Assembly: GCA_027483745.1 (NCBI GenBank)
Contig: JAIXTZ010000096.1
Span: forward strand, 1-7,633
Length of the DNA: 7,633 bases
From: Lysobacteraceae bacterium
Lineage (GTDB): Bacteria > Pseudomonadota > Gammaproteobacteria > Xanthomonadales > Xanthomonadaceae
Direction of reading: 5' to 3'
Below the pieces are notes generated by a model that did not search any database, was not told the DNA's origin, and was given only the letters and a program-made list of their open reading frames with translations. The position numbers and the translations under genes were made by a program. Each line of letters starts with the position of its first letter. Position 1 is the first letter of the stretch. Below are positions 1 to 5,573 of this stretch, piece by piece.

Positions 1-68
1 ACCATCTTGGTCGAGTCGTACTCGTTCATCTGGCAGCCGTGGGTCTTGATGAAGAGCTTGCCGGGCAT
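1..68 (-). CDS. miaB: tRNA-2-methylthio-N6-dimethylallyladenosine synthase MiaB, N-terminal fragment
   Basis: Only the first 22 codons and part of the 23rd lie in the window; the gene runs off the left edge. Read on the minus strand from the ATG at 68-66, it begins MPGKLFIKTHGCQMNEYDST. This closely matches the start of MiaB, the radical-SAM enzyme that methylthiolates i6A37 in tRNAs reading UNN codons. Cys12 in the GCQMN motif is the first of three cysteines that hold the auxiliary [4Fe-4S] cluster in the N-terminal methylthiotransferase domain. A GGAG at 82-79 lies 10 nt before the ATG, a slightly long but usable Shine-Dalgarno spacing. The gene diverges from the lytic transglycosylase gene at 141. 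The related RimO/MtaB proteins share the fold, but the HGCQMNEYDS string is MiaB-like. Confidence 0.9.
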   Translation of the reverse strand, partial: MPGKLFIKTHGCQMNEYDSTKM

Positions 69-103
69 ACGGTGGGTACTCCGTTCCGGTGGATGGGGCG
101 CGG

Positions 104-132
104 ATTGTACGCCCGGCCCTGCTGGGGGACAC
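104..132 (-). promoter_or_regulatory. candidate sigma70 promoter for miaB
   Basis: On the minus strand, TACAAT at 109-104 matches five of six bases of the -10 consensus. A weak -35 (GTGTCC, 132-127, three of six) lies 17 bp upstream. Transcription would start near 97, giving a leader of about 30 nt before the miaB ATG. The -10 is good and the -35 poor. The site also sits in the short divergent gap shared with the transglycosylase gene. Confidence 0.35.
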
Positions 133-140
133 TTCGCGCC

Positions 141-1118
141 ATGCGTCCCTTCCGCACCCCGAAGCCCGCGTTGCCCGCCGCCCTTGCCGGGTCGGTCGCC
201 CTTGCGCTGGCCTTGGGCCCGGGCGGGGCTTCGGAGGCGCAGGCCGGAACGCTCTACCGCTGCGTTGGTCCGGATGGCATCTCGCATTACGGCAGTCGCC
301 GGCAGTCCGGGATGACCTGCACGGTGGCGGCGACCTACCGGCCCGACGCCCGCCCGGCCATCGCCCCGCCGCCGCCCGCCTCGAGCGCCGCCGAGGCGCC
401 CGCTTCGGGCCAGCCGGCCGCCGCCGCGGCGCCGACTCGGCGCGTCGAGTTCCAGGCCAGCCAAGGGGCCGCGCCGGCACCAGCGGCCCCCGCGGTCCGC
501 GGGGCACGGGTCACCCGCGGCGCCGTCTACACGTACATGAAGGACGGCGTGACCCATTACACCAACGTCCGCCCTCGGAACGCCGGCTCGTCGGTGCGTA
601 CGCTCTTCACCTACGTCGAGACCTGCTACGCCTGCGGCACGCTGCCGGGCGTCGATTTCTCCAACGTCCGGTTGAACACCGCGGCCTACGCCGCCGAGAT
701 CCGCGCCGCCGCCTCACGTTTTGGGGTCGACGAGGCCTTGGTGAGGGCCATCGTCCACGCCGAGTCGGCCTTCAATCCCAACGCCGTGTCGCACAAGGGC
801 GCACAGGGCCTGATGCAGCTGATCCCCGCCACGGCTGACCGCTTCAACGTCGCCGACCCCTTCGACCCGGCCCAGAACATCGCCGGGGGCGTGCAGTACC
901 TTGCGTGGCTGCTGGACCGCTTCGACGACAACATCACGCTGGCTGCCGCCGGCTATAACGCCGGTGAAGGCAATGTCGACCGCTACGGCGGGGTGCCGCC
1001 GTTCGACGAGACCCAGCGTTACGTGGGTCGCGTGGCCACTCTTCACGCGCGCTACCGCGAGGCGCTCGGGGCGTCCGGGTCGGTCGCGGTTCCGATGACG
1101 GGTGCGGGCGCGCCCTGA
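141..1118 (+). CDS. secreted lytic transglycosylase with SLT domain and DUF4124-like modules
   Basis: A 325-residue periplasmic enzyme predicted to cleave the MurNAc-GlcNAc bond of peptidoglycan, forming 1,6-anhydro-MurNAc. Residues 1-35 look like a Sec signal peptide (basic start, Ala/Leu core, likely cut after AQA35). Residues 36-67 (YRCVGPDGISHYG, Cys41 and Cys60) and 124-165 (VYTYMKDGVTHYTNV, then CYAC at 162-165) resemble DUF4124-type modules. An Ala/Pro-rich linker separates them. Residues about 170-310 form the SLT domain, with catalytic Glu208 in the HAESAFNP motif, then GAQGLMQLIPATA and AGYNAGEGNV at 270-279. The ATG at 141 is chosen because it sits directly before the signal peptide and has GGGGGA 11 nt upstream; the frame is open upstream to 39. 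No terminator is visible after it. It resembles family 1 Slt-type enzymes, but I cannot assign a named gene. Confidence 0.85.
   Translation: MRPFRTPKPALPAALAGSVALALALGPGGASEAQAGTLYRCVGPDGISHYGSRRQSGMTCTVAATYRPDARPAIAPPPPASSAAEAPASGQPAAAAAPTRRVEFQASQGAAPAPAAPAVRGARVTRGAVYTYMKDGVTHYTNVRPRNAGSSVRTLFTYVETCYACGTLPGVDFSNVRLNTAAYAAEIRAAASRFGVDEALVRAIVHAESAFNPNAVSHKGAQGLMQLIPATADRFNVADPFDPAQNIAGGVQYLAWLLDRFDDNITLAAAGYNAGEGNVDRYGGVPPFDETQRYVGRVATLHARYREALGASGSVAVPMTGAGAP
342..506 (+). other. Ala/Pro-rich low-complexity linker inside the transglycosylase gene
   Basis: This stretch encodes residues 68-122, made mostly of alanine and proline with short runs such as APPPPASS and PAAAAAP. It has no recognisable domain and separates the two DUF4124-like modules. 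It is likely a flexible spacer in the periplasm. At the DNA level it is a G+C-rich run of GCC/CCG-type codons, which also creates false open frames on other strands. Confidence 0.6.
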
Positions 1119-1129
1119 GCGTTGCGCCG

Positions 1130-1159
1130 TTGTTAGGCAAACGGGCGTTCGGCTACACT
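1130..1159 (+). promoter_or_regulatory. candidate sigma70 promoter for petABC
   Basis: TTGTTA (1130-1135, four of six -35 bases) and TACACT (1154-1159, four of six -10 bases) are separated by 18 bp. They lie between the transglycosylase stop and petA, in the only A+T-richer patch of that gap. Transcription would start near 1166, leaving a leader of about 60 nt before petA. No operator for a known redox or oxygen regulator could be recognised. Confidence 0.4.
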
Positions 1160-1164
1160 TCCGC

Positions 1165-1190
1165 CCTGCTGCGGCAGGCCGTTCTGGCCT
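1165..1190 (+). other. two mutually exclusive short hairpins in the petABC leader
   Basis: CCTGC (1165-1169) can pair with GCAGG (1174-1178) across a TGCG loop. AGGCC (1176-1180) can instead pair with GGCCT (1186-1190) across a five-base loop. The two stems share bases 1176-1178, so they cannot form together. Each is only 5 bp, and such stems are common by chance in DNA this rich in G+C. No T-run follows, so a terminator role is unlikely. Confidence 0.25.
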
Positions 1191-1227
1191 CTCGCATCCT
1201 CACGTACAGCGAAGTTCGGAGAGCCGA

Positions 1228-1839
1228 ATGGCCAACGAAGGGGTCAACAACGGGCGTCGTCGGTTTCTGACCGCGACCACCGCCGTGGTCGGTGCCGCAG
1301 GCGCCGCCGCCGGCGGGTATGCCTTCCTCAGCACCTGGAAGCCCAGCGCCCGCGCGCAAGGTGCCGGTGCGCCGGTCGAAGTGGACATCAGCAAGCTCGA
1401 TCTCGAGCCGGGTGCCCGCATGACCGTCCAATGGCGCGGCAAGCCGGTCTGGATCTTCAAGCGCAACGGCGAACAGCTGAGCGCGTTGCCGACCTTGGAC
1501 GGACGCCTGGCCGACCCGAAGTCGGACAACGCCGACCAGACCCCGGCCTTCGCCAAGAACGAGACGCGGGCCATCAAGCCCGAGATCGGCGTGCTGGTCG
1601 GCATCTGCACCCACCTCGGCTGCTCGCCGCTGTTCGTGCCCGAGCTGCAGCCGCAGGCGTTCGACAGCGAGTGGAAAGGCGGCTTCTATTGCCCCTGCCA
1701 CAACTCCCGCTTCGACCTCGCCGGCCGCGTGTTCTCCGGCGTCCCGGCCCCGTCGAACCTCGAAGTGCCGCCTTATCACTTCGCGAAGACTGATGCCAAC
1801 CGTATCGTAGTCGGTGTCGCTCCGGAGGAGGCCGCCTGA
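1228..1839 (+). CDS. petA: ubiquinol-cytochrome c reductase Rieske iron-sulfur subunit
   Basis: A 203-residue subunit of the cytochrome bc1 complex that takes the first electron from ubiquinol at the Qo site and passes it to cytochrome c1 through its [2Fe-2S] cluster. The N-terminus carries a twin-arginine signal (RRRFLTAT), followed by a hydrophobic Ala/Gly segment that stays as the membrane anchor. The cluster motifs are CTHLGC (127-132) and CPCHNS (155-160). By family analogy the ligands are Cys127, His129, Cys155 and His158, with a Cys132-Cys157 disulfide. Length is normal for bacterial Rieske proteins. The ATG at 1228 has GGAGAG 4 nt upstream and keeps the Tat signal near the start. The stop overlaps petB by one base (TGATG). 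Asn159 replaces the common Gly, and Phe162 stands where mitochondrial proteins have Tyr. Confidence 0.97.
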   Translation: MANEGVNNGRRRFLTATTAVVGAAGAAAGGYAFLSTWKPSARAQGAGAPVEVDISKLDLEPGARMTVQWRGKPVWIFKRNGEQLSALPTLDGRLADPKSDNADQTPAFAKNETRAIKPEIGVLVGICTHLGCSPLFVPELQPQAFDSEWKGGFYCPCHNSRFDLAGRVFSGVPAPSNLEVPPYHFAKTDANRIVVGVAPEEAA

Positions 1840-3086
1840 TGAACGCCAAGATCGAGAATGCCGTGAACGGCGCGGTGGACTGGTTCAACCAGCGCACCCC
1901 GGGTCTGGTTCCCTTCTACAAGAAGCACCTGTCCGAGTACTACGCGCCGAAGAACTTCAACGTCTGGTACTTCTTCGGTTCGCTGGCGCTGCTGGTGCTG
2001 GTCAACCAGATCGTGACCGGCATCTTCCTGACGATGCACTACAAGCCGAGCGCGACGGAAGCCTTCGCCTCGGTCGAGTACATCATGCGCGACGTGGAGT
2101 GGGGCTGGCTGATCCGCTACATGCACAGCACCGGCGCCTCGCTGTTCTTCGTCGTCGTCTACCTGCACATGTTCCGCGCGCTGATCTACGGGTCGTACCA
2201 GAAGCCGCGCGAACTGGTCTGGGTGCTCGGCATGTTCATCTTCCTCACGCTGATGGCCGAAGCCTTCCTCGGCTACGTGCTGCCGTGGGGCCAGATGTCG
2301 TACTGGGGCGCGCAGGTGATCATCAACCTGTTCTCGGCGATCCCGGTGATCGGCGGCGACCTCACCGAGTTCATCCGTGGTGACTTCCTCGTCTCGGACT
2401 CGACGCTGAACCGCTTCTTCGCCTTGCACGTCATCGCCCTGCCGTTGGTCATCCTGCTGCTGGTCGTGCTGCACCTCGGCGCCCTGCACGAGGTCGGCTC
2501 GAACAACCCGGACGGCGTCGACATCAAGAAGGTGAAGGACAAGGCCACCGGCAAGCCCCTCGATGGCATCCCCTTCCACCCGTACTACACGGTGAAGGAC
2601 CTCGTCGGCGCGGGCGTTTTCCTGATCATCGCCAGCTTCATCATCTTCTTCGCCCCGACTTTCGGCGACCTCTTCTTGGAGTTCGACAACTTCAACGAGG
2701 CCAACCCGCTGGTGACGCCGGAACACATCAAGCCGGTGTGGTACTTCACCCCGTACTACGCGATGTTGCGCGCCGTCCCCGGCAAGCTGCTCGGCGTGAT
2801 CGTGATGGGCGCGGCGACCCTCATCTTCTTCCTGCTGCCTTGGCTCGACCGCAGCAAAGTCCGCTCTATCCGCTATCGCGGCTGGATCAGCAAGCTGATG
2901 ATCACGCTGTTCTGCATCTGCTTCGTGCTGCTGGGCTGGCTGGGCCTGCAGTCGGGCTCCGAGACGCAGACCCTGGTCGCGCGCATCTGCACGATCTTCT
3001 ACTTCGGCTTCTTCATCACGATGCCGATCTGGACCTCCATCGACAAAACCAAGCCGGTTCCGGAGCGGGTGACCTCGCATGCTTAA
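1839..3086 (+). CDS. petB: ubiquinol-cytochrome c reductase cytochrome b subunit
   Basis: A 415-residue, multi-helix inner-membrane protein that carries hemes bL and bH and forms both quinone sites of the bc1 complex. Heme ligands by family alignment are His96 and His110 on helix B (YMHSTGAS and YLHMFRA) and His197 and His212 on helix D (ALHVIALP and VLHLGALHEVGSNNP). The Qo motif is PVWY at 299-302, in place of mitochondrial PEWY. The segment after helix D (VKDKATGKPLDGIPFHPYY) is the polar insert common in beta/gamma-proteobacterial cytochrome b. It is one full-length protein, not the split b6/subunit IV form. GGAGGAG at 1824-1830, 8 nt before the ATG, is a strong ribosome site inside the end of petA. 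The last 8 bases overlap petC, so the three genes should be made together. Confidence 0.97.
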   Translation: MNAKIENAVNGAVDWFNQRTPGLVPFYKKHLSEYYAPKNFNVWYFFGSLALLVLVNQIVTGIFLTMHYKPSATEAFASVEYIMRDVEWGWLIRYMHSTGASLFFVVVYLHMFRALIYGSYQKPRELVWVLGMFIFLTLMAEAFLGYVLPWGQMSYWGAQVIINLFSAIPVIGGDLTEFIRGDFLVSDSTLNRFFALHVIALPLVILLLVVLHLGALHEVGSNNPDGVDIKKVKDKATGKPLDGIPFHPYYTVKDLVGAGVFLIIASFIIFFAPTFGDLFLEFDNFNEANPLVTPEHIKPVWYFTPYYAMLRAVPGKLLGVIVMGAATLIFFLLPWLDRSKVRSIRYRGWISKLMITLFCICFVLLGWLGLQSGSETQTLVARICTIFYFGFFITMPIWTSIDKTKPVPERVTSHA

Positions 3087-3801
3087 GTCGCGCATTTCCG
3101 CCCTCTTCGCCGCGGCGGCGCTGCTGCTGGCCCCGGCCTTCGTGTCGGCCGCCGGCAGCGTGCACCTCGACAACGCGCAGATCGACCTGCAGGACAAAGC
3201 CTCGCTGCAGCGCGGTGCTGGCCTGTTCATGAACTATTGCGCCGCCTGCCACTCGCTGCAGTACATGCGCTACTCGCGCATGGCCGAGGACCTCGAACTC
3301 ACCCCGGAGCAGGTCGAACAGTTCCTGATCAAGGGCGACGCCAAGATCGGTGAGGTGATGAAGACCGGCCTTGCCAAGGGCGACGGCCAGGCGTGGTTCG
3401 GCAAGGCGCCGCCGGATCTGTCGACCACCGCCCGCGGGAAGATCGGCCAGGAGGATTGGATCTACACCTTCCTGAAGTCCTTCTACGTGGATGAGACGCG
3501 GCCCATGGGCTGGAACAACACCGTCCTCGTCGGCGCCAGCATGCCGAACGTCCTCTGGGAGCTGCAGGGCATGCAGCGCAAGACCGAGGAAGGCTTCGTC
3601 ATCCAGGAGCATGAGCGGGGCCGCCTTTCCGAGGCCGAATACGATCGCGCCATCCTCGATATTTCGGCTTTCCTGACCTACGTCGGCGAGCCAGCCCGTC
3701 TTCAGCGCGAAAGCCTCGGCGTGTGGGTGATCCTTTTCCTGTCGCTGTTCACGTTGCTGGCCTACCTGCTGAAGCAGGAGTACTGGAAGGACGTCCACTG
3801 A
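3079..3801 (+). CDS. petC: ubiquinol-cytochrome c reductase cytochrome c1 subunit
   Basis: A 240-residue cytochrome c1 that accepts electrons from the Rieske cluster and hands them to a soluble or membrane cytochrome c on the periplasmic side. Residues 1-24 form a Sec signal peptide (probable cut after VSA24). CAACH at 54-58 is the covalent heme c site, with His58 as proximal ligand. Met155 in the SMPNVLWE motif is the likely sixth ligand. Residues about 213-231 form the C-terminal membrane anchor, followed by KQEYWKDVH in the cytoplasm. The ATG at 3079 lies within the last codons of petB (8-base overlap); GGGTGA at 3067-3072, 6 nt upstream, is a possible ribosome site. It is the last gene of the pet operon, and a strong hairpin lies 57 bases after the stop. 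Confidence 0.96.
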   Translation: MLKSRISALFAAAALLLAPAFVSAAGSVHLDNAQIDLQDKASLQRGAGLFMNYCAACHSLQYMRYSRMAEDLELTPEQVEQFLIKGDAKIGEVMKTGLAKGDGQAWFGKAPPDLSTTARGKIGQEDWIYTFLKSFYVDETRPMGWNNTVLVGASMPNVLWELQGMQRKTEEGFVIQEHERGRLSEAEYDRAILDISAFLTYVGEPARLQRESLGVWVILFLSLFTLLAYLLKQEYWKDVH

Positions 3802-3858
3802 CGCCCCGGCCCCACGGAGGAGGCTTGGGTAGACGCTCCCAGTCCTCCCTGTCGGAAA

Positions 3859-3883
3859 GAAGGCCGCCCGCAAGGCGGCCTTC
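3859..3883 (+). terminator. probable terminator after petC
   Basis: A perfect 10-bp stem, GAAGGCCGCC (3859-3868) with GGCGGCCTTC (3874-3883), closes a five-base CGCAA loop. An A-run (AAA at 3856-3858) precedes the stem, but the sequence after it has no clean T-run on the plus strand. It may therefore terminate imperfectly and let some transcription reach sspA, or act mainly as a 3'-end stabiliser. Confidence 0.6.
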
Positions 3884-4014
3884 GCCGTTGTTGGGTGGCG
3901 GTCCGCCGGCCCGCCCGGTCGGACGGCTCTTGCGGTTCGCCGCCCATTTACGGCACGTTAGGGATTGTTGGGCCGTCGGCGAAGGGTCGAGGGCCGCGTC
4001 GAAGGGAAGTGCCG

Positions 4015-4653
4015 ATGGCTGCAAGCCCGCGTTTGCGCAACACCTTGACCCTGTTCTCCGCAAGGGACTGCGTCCTCTGCCACCGCGTCCGTCTCGTGTT
4101 GGCCGCCAAGGGGGTCAACTACGACCTCGTTCCGGTCGACCCGGCGCACCCGCCGGAGGACCTGATCGACCTGAATCCCTACCACTCCGTGCCCACCTTG
4201 GTGGAGCGTGAGCTGGTGCTGTACTCGGCGTCGGTCGTCACCGAGTACCTCGACGAGCGCTATCCGCACCCGCCGCTGATGCCGATCGATCCGCTGTCGC
4301 GGGCCCGCCTCCGGCTGGCCATGCTGCGCCTCGAGCACGAGTGGGTGCCGCACGTGCAGGCCGCCCAGCAGGCCGGCAGCAAGGCGCAGGCCGACAACGC
4401 CCGCAAGCAGCTGCGCGACCTCGTGCTCGCGGCCCTGCCGCTGTTCAAGGCCTCGAAGTTCTTCCTGAACCCGGAAATGAGCCTCGCCGACTGCGCCATG
4501 GCCCCGATCATCTGGCGCCTGCCGTCGCTCGGGATCGTGTTGCCGAAGGAAGCCAAGCCGATCGACGACTACGGCCAGCGCATCTTCCGCAACCCCGGTT
4601 TCATCCGCAGCCTCACGCCGGAAGAGAAGGCGCTGCGCGAGATCCCCGCATGA
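4015..4653 (+). CDS. sspA: stringent starvation protein A, RNA polymerase-associated GST-fold protein
   Basis: A 212-residue SspA homologue. In E. coli, SspA binds RNA polymerase during stationary phase and acid stress and shifts promoter choice. It has a glutathione-S-transferase fold without clear transferase activity. Here a thioredoxin-like N-terminal half (about 9-85) contains LIDLNPYHSVPTLVERELVL, and an all-helical C-terminal half includes SLADCAMAPIIWRLP. The conserved surface pocket PHP is present at 84-86 (YPHPPLMP). Unlike E. coli SspA, the active-site loop reads DCVLCHRVR with Cys19 and Cys22 as a CxxC pair. The ATG at 4015 is chosen for AAGGGAAG just upstream and for agreement with E. 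coli SspA; the frame extends further upstream but without SspA-like sequence. It lies after petC, a conserved order in beta/gamma-proteobacteria, and overlaps sspB by four bases. Confidence 0.93.
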   Translation: MAASPRLRNTLTLFSARDCVLCHRVRLVLAAKGVNYDLVPVDPAHPPEDLIDLNPYHSVPTLVERELVLYSASVVTEYLDERYPHPPLMPIDPLSRARLRLAMLRLEHEWVPHVQAAQQAGSKAQADNARKQLRDLVLAALPLFKASKFFLNPEMSLADCAMAPIIWRLPSLGIVLPKEAKPIDDYGQRIFRNPGFIRSLTPEEKALREIPA

Positions 4654-5078
4654 GTGAGGGCGGTACGACGGCCCTGATGACCTCGAATCGCCCCTACTTG
4701 CTGCGGGCGATGCACGAGTGGATCGTCGACAACGGCATGACGCCCTACCTGCTCGTCGACGCGCAGCACGAGGGATTGCAGGTGCCGCCGTCTGCCGTGA
4801 AGGACGGCCGCGTCGTGCTGAACGTCGCAGCGCGCGCCGTCGCCCACCTCCAGCTGGGCAACCGCGAAGTCAGCTTCATGGCCCGCTTTGGCGGTGTCAG
4901 CCACTCCGTCGTCGTGCCGGTGTCGGCCGTGCTTGCCGTCTATGCCCAGGAAACCGGCCAGGGCATGGGCCTCCCGCCCGATGAGGGGGAGGTGGCGCCA
5001 CCGCAGGATCCCGCCGGCGGCCCCAATCCGGCCCCCGAACCGCCGAAGCGCGGCGGCCACCTTCGAATCATCAAGTAG
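4650..5078 (+). CDS. sspB: ClpXP protease specificity-enhancing factor SspB
   Basis: A 142-residue adaptor that binds the ssrA tag on stalled-ribosome products and tethers them to ClpX for degradation. The core (about 10-115) shows the family pattern RPYLLRAMHEWIVDNGMTPY, then VVLNVAARAV and ARFGGVSHSVVVPVSAVLAVYA. A Pro/Glu/Gly-rich flexible linker follows. The protein ends in GGHLRIIK, which matches the short C-terminal ClpX-binding tail of E. coli SspB (LRVVK). Start choice: the ATG at 4650 overlaps the sspA stop as ATGA, favouring translational coupling. The alternative ATG at 4677 (MTSNRPYLL, 133 residues) would leave the core intact, and neither has a strong Shine-Dalgarno. The next gene is convergent and starts its stop codon 23 bases away. 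Confidence 0.93.
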   Translation: MSEGGTTALMTSNRPYLLRAMHEWIVDNGMTPYLLVDAQHEGLQVPPSAVKDGRVVLNVAARAVAHLQLGNREVSFMARFGGVSHSVVVPVSAVLAVYAQETGQGMGLPPDEGEVAPPQDPAGGPNPAPEPPKRGGHLRIIK

Positions 5079-5101
5079 GCCGCAGGCCGTCCGCGGGTCC
5101 G

Positions 5102-5440
5102 TTACACCCCGCCTGGCCCAACGTAGACCAACGGGGTCCGCTCCGGACCCACCAGGCCGACCACGCGTTCGCCGAGCAGGCTGACCCGGCCCAGCTGGCG
5201 CTCCTGGCCACTGGACGAGAACTCGAAGTCGAAATCGCGTTGCCAACCCAGGCGACCGTCTTCGTTCCTCGCGAGGCGTTTACGGACGCGCTGCACGTTC
5301 TGGTCGAGCCAAATCACGCCCGCCTGTTCGCAGGCGCGCTGGGCCACGCGGGTGGCCGCGTCCGCGGCTCGGCGGTCGGCCCACCAGTTCCAGGCGAGGG
5401 CGGCAGCGGTCAAGAAGAAGGCGAAGCTGAGCAGGTCCAT
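5102..5440 (-). CDS. DUF3301-type small membrane protein
   Basis: A 112-residue protein of unknown function. Residues about 4-21 (LSFAFFLTAAALAWNWWA) form one membrane helix, followed by a cytoplasmic or periplasmic soluble domain. The soluble part carries the pattern typical of DUF3301 proteins: ACEQAGVIWLDQNVQRVRKRL, then GRLGWQRDFDFEFSSSGQER and LGRVSLLGERVVGL. I assign the family from memory of this pattern; no biochemical role is known to me. The start ATG at 5440 has no good Shine-Dalgarno, and no in-frame ATG upstream was found. It is convergent with sspB (23 bases between stops, no clear terminator) and divergent from the FHA gene, with 133 bases between their starts. Confidence 0.75.
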   Translation of the reverse strand: MDLLSFAFFLTAAALAWNWWADRRAADAATRVAQRACEQAGVIWLDQNVQRVRKRLARNEDGRLGWQRDFDFEFSSSGQERQLGRVSLLGERVVGLVGPERTPLVYVGPGGV

Positions 5441-5532
5441 CGCCGCAATGTGGTGGCGGAGGCGCCCTGACGCAAGCCCGGCCCACGGGGAGGGTGACGA
5501 AGCCCTCGCCGCTCGCGCACACTGTCGACCGC

Positions 5533-5550
5533 GACCGTTCCTTCACGGTC
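5533..5550. repeat. inverted repeat in the leader of the FHA gene
   Basis: GACCGT (5533-5538) and ACGGTC (5545-5550) form a perfect 6-bp stem with a six-base TCCTTC loop. CTGT (5522-5525) and ACAG (5551-5554) add a second four-base pairing beyond a bulge. It ends about 20 bases before the FHA start, in the 133-base gap between the DUF3301 and FHA genes. It could be an operator or an RNA hairpin near the ribosome site. The rest of this gap shows no convincing promoter. Confidence 0.3.
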
Positions 5551-5573
5551 ACAGCCAAGCACGGGGGAATGGG

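Noticed and set aside
1153..1779. 208-codon minus-strand frame opposite petA
   Set aside because: Antisense to the Rieske gene; its product has no motif and is explained by codon bias.
1776..3230. 484-codon open frame on the minus strand across petB and petC
   Set aside because: It lies wholly opposite petB and the ends of its neighbours, which are certain genes. Its product is a monotonous Asp/Glu/His/Arg/Val-rich string with no domain, typical of the antisense frame of G+C-rich genes.
3016..3873. 285-codon open frame on the minus strand across petC
   Set aside because: Antisense to the certain petC gene, including its heme site. Composition is that of a mirror frame, with no recognisable motif or ribosome site.
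3895..4014. Upstream extension of sspA to an ATG at 3895
   Set aside because: The extra 40 residues do not resemble SspA, and a proper ribosome site lies just before the ATG at 4015.
3884..4014. Promoter for sspA between the petC hairpin and the start codon
   Set aside because: I looked for spaced -35/-10 pairs and found none better than chance. sspAB may rely on read-through from pet or on a promoter I cannot recognise.
5494..5523. Possible promoter for the FHA gene (GTGACG and CACACT, 18 bp apart)
   Set aside because: The -10 matches only three of six consensus bases, too weak to report in DNA this rich in G+C.
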